Shown: piece by piece, positions 1-5,682 of the stretch | Layout of the letters: every line of letters starts with the position of its first letter | Position numbering within the stretch: the first letter of the stretch is position 1 | Position numbers and translations under genes: made by a program | Origin: JAUNKE01 sp041853585 | GTDB taxonomy: Bacteria; Bacillota; Clostridia; Peptostreptococcales; Filifactoraceae | Reading direction: 5' to 3' | Length of the DNA: 13,787 nt | Assembly (NCBI GenBank): GCA_041853585.1 | Contig: JBGZSM010000096.1 | Coordinates: forward strand, 1 to 13,787 | The notes under the pieces: model-generated | Databases searched by the model: none | What the model saw: the letters and a program-made list of their open reading frames with translations, nothing else | What the model was told of the DNA's origin: nothing

Positions 1-612
1 AAACCGGCATTATCGGCTTGTGCTGTGGAGATAGAAAAATTTTTATCTTTAAAAGAAAATCCAACGATGGATTTGACGGATACTTTTACAAAAACCGTGA
101 TTGGTAGGATGATAAAAAGCATTTTAGCGCCATTTGGATATTTACCGAGTAAACAAAATTATATTTCAAAGAATATTCAAGTGGTATTTTTTACTTCCGG
201 AATGTGCTATCAGAAAACGGGAGAGGCGAGCATGCATGTTGTAAAGAGAATTGAAGAACTACCGGCGGCTTATTCCAAATCGGTAAATGTAGAGCTGGAG
301 AAAAAATTTGAGCGAGAATTGCTGAAAAATATTTCTGAAGTGGAAGAAAAAACCGGTTATCGTTCTCATTATTTCTTACGAATGATTCACAAGTACGGGG
401 GAGTTTCTGCAACACGCAAACTGATTGAGCAATCCCGGTTGACGGGAGGGATGGAAGGATTTAAAAAATTGGTTTCAAAAGTATGCTTAGACTTAACGAT
501 GGAGTCTTCCGTGATAAAAAAAGAATATGAAGAATTATTTTTAAAAGATGAAATTCGTTTTTGCAAAAAAATGATGAAATCCGCACAAAAGGACGGAAAG
601 AAAAATGAATAA
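1..612 (+). CDS. Conserved hypothetical protein, C-terminal part (5' end outside window)
   Basis: The reading frame is open from base 1, and no start with a ribosome binding site is visible; the GTG at 25 has none. I therefore read this as the last 203 residues of a longer protein. The middle part (Gly-Arg-Met-Ile-Lys-Ser-Ile-Leu, then Phe-Gly-Tyr and a basic stretch) and the C-terminal part (Thr-Gly-Tyr-Arg, Tyr-Phe-Leu-Arg-Met-Ile, Tyr-Gly-Gly, Gly-Phe-Lys-Lys-Leu, then Leu-Phe-Lys-Asp-Glu and a basic end) match, from memory, a helical C-terminal module common in uncharacterised bacterial proteins near restriction and defence genes. Its biochemical role is unknown to me. No membrane segment or signal peptide is seen. 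The stop codon overlaps the start of the ADP-ribosylglycohydrolase gene by 8 bases, which argues for one operon. I assign no enzyme activity, because the N-terminus, where a catalytic domain would lie, is missing. Confidence 0.6.
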   Translation, partial: KPALSACAVEIEKFLSLKENPTMDLTDTFTKTVIGRMIKSILAPFGYLPSKQNYISKNIQVVFFTSGMCYQKTGEASMHVVKRIEELPAAYSKSVNVELEKKFERELLKNISEVEEKTGYRSHYFLRMIHKYGGVSATRKLIEQSRLTGGMEGFKKLVSKVCLDLTMESSVIKKEYEELFLKDEIRFCKKMMKSAQKDGKKNE

Positions 613-1588
613 GGCAAATCAATCTGAGTTGGCAGCTCGATATCATGCAGCGATACTGGGTCATATTATTGGCGATGCTGTAGGTGTACCAGTAGAATTC
701 TATATTCGGGAAAAATTAAAAAAATCTCCCGTCACCGACATGTTGGGAGGCGGCAACAGAAGACTTCCAGCAGGGACTTGGTCGGACGACAGCTCAATGT
801 TGCTTTGTACTTTACAGAGCATTGTTGATAGGGAAAAAATCGATTATACCGACATGATGTCGAAATTTTTGCGATGGGCGCAAGAAGACTATATGACGCC
901 GCATGGTAAGACTTTTGGAATGGGGCAGATTGTTCTCAAAGCCATACTTAATTTTTCGAAGGGTATAGAAGCGTCTGATTGTGGAAGTGGAGGAGAGAGG
1001 GACAATGGAAACGGTTCGTTGATGCGTATTCTTCCGATTGCTTTATACATCAATTTCAAATCAATGCAAAGCTGCTATACATTGGATGAAAAGCTGAGTA
1101 TTATACATCAATCTTCTGCAATTACACATTCACATCAGCGCTCCCAAATTGCTTGCGGAATTTATTATTTTATTGTTCAGGAGCTATTGACGAAACAGAG
1201 CGTCTCCTCAATACTGATAGCGCTAAAGCGGGCGCGAGACTACTATAAGGACTATGAGGAAGCGAAATATTTTGCGAGGATATTCTCAACAGATTTTAGA
1301 AAGACACAAGAAGAGGATATCGAGAGTAGTGGATATGTGGTTCATACTTTAGAATCGGCGCTTTGGTGCTTGCTTAATTCTACCGATTATAAGGACTGCG
1401 TTTTGAAAGCGGTGAATCTTGGAGGAGATGCGGACACGATAGCGGCAATAGCAGGAGGCCTAGCGGGAATTTTGTACGGAGAGGAAAGCATACCGAGAAA
1501 ATGGATTCAGAAATTGGAACGAATCGATAGAATTCAAGAAATGTGTATTGAGTTTACTGAAATGGAAGGGGATTTCAATGAAAAATAA
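605..1588 (+). CDS. ADP-ribosylglycohydrolase (ARH/DraG) family protein
   Basis: This 327-residue protein belongs to the ADP-ribosyl-glycohydrolase family, whose members remove ADP-ribose from modified proteins, nucleic acids or small molecules using two magnesium ions. Visible motifs are Gly-Asp-Ala-Val-Gly (residues 23-27), Trp-Ser-Asp-Asp-Ser (59-63, the first metal site, with Ser in place of the usual Thr), Asn-Gly-Ser-Leu-Met-Arg (136-141) and Gly-Gly-Asp-Ala-Asp-Thr (273-278, the second metal site). All expected ligands are present, so it should be active. There is no signal peptide, so it is cytosolic. The ATG lies inside the end of the upstream gene, and its own end overlaps the next gene by 11 bases. 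In known pairs such enzymes reverse an ADP-ribosyltransferase (DraT-DraG regulation, Tre1-Tri1 immunity). No recognisable transferase is inside this window, so its substrate is open. Confidence 0.92.
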   Translation: MNKANQSELAARYHAAILGHIIGDAVGVPVEFYIREKLKKSPVTDMLGGGNRRLPAGTWSDDSSMLLCTLQSIVDREKIDYTDMMSKFLRWAQEDYMTPHGKTFGMGQIVLKAILNFSKGIEASDCGSGGERDNGNGSLMRILPIALYINFKSMQSCYTLDEKLSIIHQSSAITHSHQRSQIACGIYYFIVQELLTKQSVSSILIALKRARDYYKDYEEAKYFARIFSTDFRKTQEEDIESSGYVVHTLESALWCLLNSTDYKDCVLKAVNLGGDADTIAAIAGGLAGILYGEESIPRKWIQKLERIDRIQEMCIEFTEMEGDFNEK

Positions 1589-2495
1589 TCAAGCAATAAA
1601 AGTTGTGGCGGATGAGTATACGATTATATCCGACAAAAAAATGGTATTTGCATTATCCAATTATAATATTCCTTGTGAGGTCAGCAAATTACCTCTTGAT
1701 ATGAGGCATAAAACAAATTCTTTTATAAAAGAAATAAAAGGGGTTATCAGCCTACTTGAAATCGATGAAGATGAAATTCTTGTAGCACATTATTTAGATG
1801 TTCCAAGCAAAAAAAAATATCATCTGGAAAATGTACTTTTTTATAATTTAGGCTCAAAAATTTTCAAAGAAAACTGTAGAAATGGGTTGGCTTTCGGCGA
1901 GTTGGACAACAAAAAATGTTCGGAGCTGATTCAAAAATTTTCCATAGAAAACAGATACACTTATGCTTATCTATATGAATGTAAAAAAGCAAGGGATTCG
2001 AAAGATAAAATCGATAAAGAAAAAATTTGGGCAAGCTGGAAAGATGTTGTTATTGATGATATCGGAATAAAAGAGAATACTATTGCCGGATTTTGGAAGT
2101 CTTTAAGAGAGCAAGCGGATCTAGTTCAAATTCTTGAAACCGGAAACGAAAATCTCAATTTTGGAATCGAAGTGCAATTATCATTGCCGAAGCGAATCAA
2201 TCTGCCTCTTTATTTAAAGTCAATTGTTGATGGGATTATTTGTGCATTTCATGCGGAAGAAGGAAAGACAAAAAGAAATATCAGTAAATTATACAGGAGT
2301 ATCGGGCAACCTGAAATCGAATTCGAAAAAAACTGCCATGTTCTTGGAAGCAAAGAGTATTTGCGTTTCTATGAAGATAAATCAAGCTATCGTTGGTTTC
2401 CCGACGGGCATCGATGTCGCTTTTTTATAATTACCATAGACGATAGCGCCTCTATAGCGAAATTCAGCGGGAAAATATTTAAATGGGAAAAGTAG
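1578..2495 (+). CDS. Hypothetical protein, paralog A of a tandem pair
   Basis: I do not recognise a named domain. I chose the ATG at 1578 because GGAAGGGG sits 6 bases before it; the earlier in-frame ATG at 1548 lacks such a site. The product is then 305 residues, the same length as the downstream paralog. Shared blocks are Val-Phe-Ala-Leu (23-26) with Ile-Pro (31-32), Asp-Glu-Ile-Leu (65-68), Leu-Glu-Asn-Val-Leu-Phe (83-88), Gly-Leu-Ala-Phe (103-106), Phe-Trp-Lys-Ser-Leu-Arg (172-177), Val-Asp-Gly-Ile-Ile-Cys-Ala-Phe-His (217-225) and a C-terminal Tyr-Leu-Arg-Phe-Tyr...Ser-Ser-Tyr-Arg-Trp...Arg-Cys (261-280). The Asp-Gly-x-x-Cys-Ala-Phe-His and Trp-x-Pro-x-x-x-x-Cys pattern recalls a broad family of uncharacterised bacterial proteins; this is memory, not a search. 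It is soluble, with no signal peptide. It starts within the end of the glycohydrolase gene, so translation is probably coupled. Confidence 0.75.
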   Translation: MKNNQAIKVVADEYTIISDKKMVFALSNYNIPCEVSKLPLDMRHKTNSFIKEIKGVISLLEIDEDEILVAHYLDVPSKKKYHLENVLFYNLGSKIFKENCRNGLAFGELDNKKCSELIQKFSIENRYTYAYLYECKKARDSKDKIDKEKIWASWKDVVIDDIGIKENTIAGFWKSLREQADLVQILETGNENLNFGIEVQLSLPKRINLPLYLKSIVDGIICAFHAEEGKTKRNISKLYRSIGQPEIEFEKNCHVLGSKEYLRFYEDKSSYRWFPDGHRCRFFIITIDDSASIAKFSGKIFKWEK

Positions 2496-2557
2496 CTTTG
2501 GATAGTCTTTGGAGAAATGATTGTTCAAGCCGATTGTGATGAGAATAGGGGATGTCG

Positions 2558-3475
2558 ATGAGAATCCAGAATGCTTTTTATGATATACAATCTGATTCTA
2601 AATCAGTATTTGCAATGACGGATTATTATATTCCTTTTGAGGCGAAAGGAATTAAAGATGAAAGAAGAAGAGAAATCGTTCTGAATTTTAAAGATGATTT
2701 ACAGAAAGCACAGAAAGCTTTATCGGCTTTGAAATCGCAGGACGAAATTTTGTTTGCTCAATATTTTGAGCTTGGAAAAGAGCGTTTCTACGATTTGGAA
2801 AATATGCTTTTTCATAATATTAAACAATCAGGTTTTTTGAAGAGTGCACAATTCGGTTTAGCATTTGCAGCTTTTTCGCAACAAGAAAAAATCGAAGTAA
2901 GAAAGATATTGGAGGATGCCGGTAAAAAATATCTGTATCGATATCAATTGTTACCGAGAGAATCTGTATTTGAAAAAATCGAAAACTATCCTATTTTGGC
3001 GCAGTGGGATGGTTTGAATTTGACAGGGGTTAAAAAGGATAAGGCGGGAAGCTATTGGAAGGTTTTGAGAGAGAATCAACATTTGGTAAAGATTCAAAAT
3101 GAATTAGAGAGTCCCGAAAAAGACTTTTACGCGATGCTTATTCATATAAAAGCGCCGAAATTTTCCGTAATACAATCTATGAAACCTATGCTTGACGGAG
3201 TAGTTTGTGCATTTCATAGTGAAAGCGATTCGAGCTTGCCCGTGTTAAAAAAATATTGCATGGAGAATAATTGCCTTGATTTGATAAGCAGAAGAAATAA
3301 AATACATTTATTTGGAGAAAGAGATTATTTAAGGTTTTTCAGGAACGAAAGCTCATATCAGTGGAATCCGGCTGATGAGCGCTGTAAATTCGCAGTGATT
3401 ACATTGGAATTTGCAGAAGAATTTTCTTTTAGCGGAAAAATAGCGGACATTCATTCGATGTTTGCAAGCTCATGA
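2558..3475 (+). CDS. Hypothetical protein, paralog B of a tandem pair
   Basis: This is a clear divergent duplicate of the preceding gene. Matching blocks are Val-Phe-Ala-Met (17-20) with Ile-Pro (25-26), Asp-Glu-Ile-Leu-Phe-Ala (62-67), Leu-Glu-Asn-Met-Leu-Phe (80-85), Tyr-Trp-Lys-Val-Leu-Arg (166-171), Leu-Asp-Gly-Val-Val-Cys-Ala-Phe-His (212-220) and Tyr-Leu-Arg-Phe-Phe...Ser-Ser-Tyr-Gln-Trp-Asn-Pro-Ala-Asp-Glu-Arg-Cys (257-276). I prefer the ATG at 2558 to the one at 2552: the AGGGG site ends at 2551, which leaves 6 bases to 2558 and none to 2552. The product is then 305 residues, like its paralog. The gap to paralog A is 62 bases with no terminator. Function is unknown; no catalytic signature, membrane segment or signal peptide is seen. 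A degraded IS30 remnant begins about 75 bases downstream and marks the end of the cassette. Confidence 0.75.
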   Translation: MRIQNAFYDIQSDSKSVFAMTDYYIPFEAKGIKDERRREIVLNFKDDLQKAQKALSALKSQDEILFAQYFELGKERFYDLENMLFHNIKQSGFLKSAQFGLAFAAFSQQEKIEVRKILEDAGKKYLYRYQLLPRESVFEKIENYPILAQWDGLNLTGVKKDKAGSYWKVLRENQHLVKIQNELESPEKDFYAMLIHIKAPKFSVIQSMKPMLDGVVCAFHSESDSSLPVLKKYCMENNCLDLISRRNKIHLFGERDYLRFFRNESSYQWNPADERCKFAVITLEFAEEFSFSGKIADIHSMFASS

Positions 3476-3549
3476 CATGTCTCGTCAAATTATGATGATA
3501 AAACTGGAATTTGTCCGGGGGATTCATTTTAATTAAAATAAAGTTTTAT

Positions 3550-3566
3550 TTGCACCTAAATTGCAA
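3550..3566. repeat. Probable outer end of the IS30-like remnant
   Basis: The sequence TTGCACCTAAATTGCAA contains the inverted arms TTGCA/TGCAA. It lies about 50 bases beyond the transposase stop codon, where the terminal repeat of an IS30-family element is expected. TTGCAA recurs at 3604. I found no matching inverted copy on the far side (4150-4400), so the other end of the element seems to be lost. Confidence 0.35.
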
Positions 3567-3617
3567 TAACAAATTAAACCATTCCTTTGTAACTTGAAAA
3601 CCTGTTGCAATAAATCG

Positions 3618-4187
3618 TTACCGAGCATAGATACGATCGAGCTCCCGGTCAAAGAGTTCTTCCGCTGTTTTGTACCCGAGGATTCTCCGGGGCAGACCAT
3701 TCATCCAGTCCTCCAACCGGCCGATCGCCTCATGACTGTAATCGGGAATCCACTTTCCCTTGGGCAGAAACCTTCGCAGAAGACCATTATGGCGTTCATT
3801 GGTGCCTCTCTCAAAGGAAGAGTAGGGATGCGTAAAGTAGACCTGGGTTTCGTATACTTCGAGTGTTGCCGGTTCAGAAAACTCCGAACCGTTATCCGAA
3901 GTAATGCTTCGAAAAACCCGAGAGAATCCACTACCAAATTCTTTTCTTAGCTGTTTCAGTTCCGCCATAACGGCTTGCGCCGTCTTACCGGAGATTTTTC
4001 GTACCAGAGTGTTTCGGGTCTTGCGTCGAAGCTTGAGAGGCAAGTGATGATTCTTGATGCGCAGCAAACCCAAATTGATGTAATGATAAAGGGTTCTGGT
4101 GGAGAGAGTTTGACGGAAGCTTCCATTGAAAATTCGACTGATGCTCGATGAAAGATTTATCAGTTTTTGAATTTGTATTTTGATTTG
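3618..4187 (-). pseudogene. IS30-family transposase, truncated and internally deleted
   Basis: The frame is open from just after a TAA (4188-4190 on the plus strand) to a stop at 3618, about 189 codons, against roughly 300-400 for intact IS30 transposases. It keeps the end of the DNA-binding region (Ser-Thr-Arg-Thr-Leu-Tyr-His-Tyr-Ile-Asn, then His-His-Leu-Pro-Leu-Lys-Leu-Arg-Arg-Lys), the second catalytic Asp (Thr-Ser-Asp-Asn-Gly-Ser-Glu-Phe) and the catalytic Glu (Gly-Thr-Asn-Glu-Arg-His-Asn). Also present is the typical end Asp-Trp-Met-Asn-Gly-Leu-Pro-Arg-Arg...Gly-Tyr-Lys-Thr-Ala-Glu-Glu-Leu-Phe. Between Lys-Leu-Arg-Arg-Lys and Thr-Arg-Asn-Thr-Leu-Val the segment with the Gly-His-Trp-Glu-x-Asp motif is absent, so the first catalytic Asp is lost. 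The N-terminal helix-turn-helix region is also missing and no good start exists. It cannot encode an active transposase. Confidence 0.9.
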
Positions 4188-4345
4188 TTAGGAGAAATTG
4201 CGCCAGCTCTATTTTTTCTTATGTTTTATTGAATATCAATGGGATTCGAATTTTTGAAAGAAATAGTAACATCTATAAACTGTAAACTAAAATTTGCCTC
4301 AAATTTTAGTTTACAGTTACAACGGAAAAATAAAAAATATTAGCA
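4188..4345. other. Intergenic region between IS30 remnant and perR-like gene
   Basis: This AT-rich stretch has no gene that I can support. It holds the lost 5' junction of the IS30 remnant somewhere near 4150-4200, a copy of AAATAGTAA at 4261-4269 that recurs in the operator at 4377, and the long perfect inverted repeat described separately. Confidence 0.6.
4278..4318. repeat. Perfect 18-bp inverted repeat with 5-base loop
   Basis: The left arm AACTGTAAACTAAAATTT (4278-4295) is exactly complementary to the right arm at 4301-4318, with loop GCCTC. Neither side is followed by a T-run, so it does not look like an intrinsic terminator. It lies 28 bp before the -35 box of the perR-like gene. It may be a regulator binding site, a cruciform, or a leftover of a small mobile element. 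Confidence 0.85.
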
Positions 4346-4375
4346 TTGACAAACTGTTGCTTGGTTTGTTAAACT
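4346..4375 (+). promoter_or_regulatory. Promoter of the perR-like gene
   Basis: A perfect TTGACA (4346-4351) is followed, after 18 bases, by TAAACT (4370-4375), which matches four of six consensus positions. A start site near 4382 would fall inside the adjacent palindrome. The ribosome binding site is GGGAGGG at 4404-4410. Confidence 0.5.
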
Positions 4376-4376
4376 C

Positions 4377-4397
4377 AAATAGTAAACGATACTATTT
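4377..4397. promoter_or_regulatory. Operator-like palindrome before the perR-like gene
   Basis: The arms AAATAGTA (4377-4384) and TACTATTT (4390-4397) form a perfect 8-5-8 inverted repeat directly after the likely -10 box, covering the expected transcription start. This position suits autorepression by the downstream Fur-family regulator. The sequence differs from the classical PerR box (TTATAATnATTATAA) and Fur box. Confidence 0.55.
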
Positions 4398-4414
4398 AGG
4401 AACGGGAGGGAAAC

Positions 4415-4834
4415 ATGGCTGTACAGAAGAGAAACACCATACAGCGAAAGCTTGTACTCGATGCGGTTCTTAGTCTACACAACCATCCCACGGCAGAGGA
4501 TATTTATCAGAAAATCGTTGAAACGCACAAAACGATTAGTCGAGGTACTGTGTATAGAAACTTAAATTTACTTGTTGAAGACGGCTACATCAGCAAGGTT
4601 TCGATTTATGACGGAGCAGATCGATTTGACTACAAATTAAATCGACACAACCATATAAAATGTAGTCAATGCCAACAGATTTTTGATGCTCCGGCATCCA
4701 GCGATTCCGCACTAGAGGAGATTATTCGGCTAAATAAACAACTCGCGGAAACTTCGGACTTTGAAATTCTGGGTTATGAGATCGTTTTTAGTGGGATTTG
4801 CCCTGACTGTCGGGCGAAGGAGAAAAAAAATTAG
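4415..4834 (+). CDS. perR: PerR-like peroxide-sensing Fur-family repressor
   Basis: This 139-residue Fur-family protein has an N-terminal winged helix (Ser-Arg-Gly-Thr-Val-Tyr-Arg-Asn-Leu at 42-50 is the recognition helix) and a C-terminal dimer domain. Aligned by eye to Bacillus PerR, all five metal-sensing residues are present: His24 (in His-Pro-Thr-Ala-Glu-Asp), Asp72 (in Arg-Phe-Asp-Tyr), His78, His80 and Asp91. Both structural zinc pairs, Cys83-x-x-Cys86 and Cys129-x-x-Cys132, are also intact. In PerR the iron-bound histidines are oxidised by peroxide, which releases DNA. The N-terminal helix is shorter than in Bacillus. Rubrerythrin lies 47 bases downstream on the same strand, the usual target of this regulator in clostridia, which supports PerR over a pure iron or zinc sensor. 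It is probably autoregulated through the palindrome at 4377-4397. Confidence 0.85.
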   Translation: MAVQKRNTIQRKLVLDAVLSLHNHPTAEDIYQKIVETHKTISRGTVYRNLNLLVEDGYISKVSIYDGADRFDYKLNRHNHIKCSQCQQIFDAPASSDSALEEIIRLNKQLAETSDFEILGYEIVFSGICPDCRAKEKKN

Positions 4835-4881
4835 GCAGAATCCCGATGGGGTTCAAATATATTAACTAAAGGAGAATGGTT

Positions 4882-5430
4882 ATGTTAAACGGAAAAGATT
4901 TAAAAGGTACAAAAACCGAAAAAAATCTATGGGACGCATTTGCCGGCGAGTCAATGGCTAGAAACAAGTATACTTATTTTGCAAGCGTGGCAAGAAAAGC
5001 GGGTTATGTTCAAATTGCAAATATTTTTGAAGAAACAGCTAATAACGAGAAAGAACATGCAAAGCTTTGGTTCAAAGCGCTAAGCGGAATCAGTGAAGAT
5101 ACTATGGAGAACTTGGCGGCGGCAGCGGCTGGAGAAAATTACGAGTGGACGGATATGTATGCTCGTATGGCAAAAGAAGCGAAAGAAGAAGGCTTCGACA
5201 AATTGGCATTTCTGTTTGAAAAAGTCGGCGGAATTGAGAAAGAGCATGAGGCTCGTTACAATGCGTTGAATGAAAACATCAAGACAGGAAAAGTATTTAA
5301 GCGTGAAGAAAAAGTAGAATGGTTCTGCGAGAACTGCGGATATATTGTAGTGGCACAGCAGGCACCTCCAAAATGTCCGGTATGTGAGCATCCGCAAGCA
5401 TATTTCCAAATTCATGCAACAAATTGGTAA
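4882..5430 (+). CDS. rbr: Rubrerythrin (NADH-dependent peroxide reductase)
   Basis: Rubrerythrin reduces hydrogen peroxide to water in the cytosol of anaerobes, taking electrons through its rubredoxin-like domain. The N-terminal four-helix di-iron domain shows the ligands Glu23 (Gly-Glu-Ser-Met-Ala-Arg), Glu56 and His59 (Asn-Glu-Lys-Glu-His-Ala-Lys), Glu85 and Glu88, Glu119 and His122 (Ile-Glu-Lys-Glu-His-Glu). The C-terminal iron site is Cys149-x-x-Cys152 with Cys165-x-x-Cys168. At 182 residues it is close to the usual length. I chose ATG 4882 over ATG 4876 because AAAGGAG ends at 4874, leaving 7 bases to 4882 and only one to 4876. It probably forms an operon with the PerR-like gene, since the 47-base gap shows no terminator. 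A short hairpin (arms 5429-5435 and 5442-5448) overlaps the stop, and a strong terminator follows at 5540. Confidence 0.95.
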   Translation: MLNGKDLKGTKTEKNLWDAFAGESMARNKYTYFASVARKAGYVQIANIFEETANNEKEHAKLWFKALSGISEDTMENLAAAAAGENYEWTDMYARMAKEAKEEGFDKLAFLFEKVGGIEKEHEARYNALNENIKTGKVFKREEKVEWFCENCGYIVVAQQAPPKCPVCEHPQAYFQIHATNW

Positions 5431-5472
5431 TCGCTCGGCTAAGCGATTCGTCGGTGGAGACGGCTATCTCTA

Positions 5473-5501
5473 TTGACATCAGGTATACTAAGGTTTAATA
5501 A
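5473..5501 (+). promoter_or_regulatory. Possible promoter before the terminator hairpin
   Basis: A perfect TTGACA (5473-5478) is followed 17 bases later by TAATAA (5496-5501), a weak -10 with three matching positions. No gene follows on this strand. Transcription would give only a short RNA of about 70 bases containing AACAAG/CTTGTT (5507-5523) and the terminator hairpin. Confidence 0.25.
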
Positions 5502-5539
5502 ATGCAAACAAGGTCGTCTTGTTGCGAAAGGTTATGTAA

Positions 5540-5571
5540 AAAGGTATGAGGTCCTGGGACTTCATACCTTT
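5540..5571. terminator. Bidirectional intrinsic terminator between rbr and apbE
   Basis: AAAGGTATGAGGTCC (5540-5554) pairs with the sequence at 5557-5571 over 15 positions, with one G-T wobble and a very tight centre. On the plus strand it is followed by CGGCTTTTAT; on the minus strand by a five-T run. It therefore suits termination of both convergent units, rubrerythrin from the left and the apbE operon from the right. Confidence 0.8.
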
Positions 5572-5682
5572 CGGCTTTTATACAGCTTTTTCAACTTGTA
5601 TTATAAATTTTTTATCATGCTTTTTCCAATGGTGTTTTAACAATACCTTCTATTATACTCTTAAAGCAGATATTGTTTCACA

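Noticed and set aside
3476..3545. Possible terminator after the paralog cassette (GAAT...ATTC with TTTTAATTAAAA)
   Set aside because: The stem is only four strong pairs plus wobbles, too weak to call.
3594..3950. Plus-strand open frame of 118 codons
   Set aside because: It is antisense to the IS30 transposase remnant, which has clear family motifs on the minus strand.
5502..5549. Fifteen-codon frame with Cys-Cys and Cys, resembling a cysteine leader peptide
   Set aside because: No gene follows on the same strand for it to control, no ribosome binding site precedes it, and it runs into the terminator stem.
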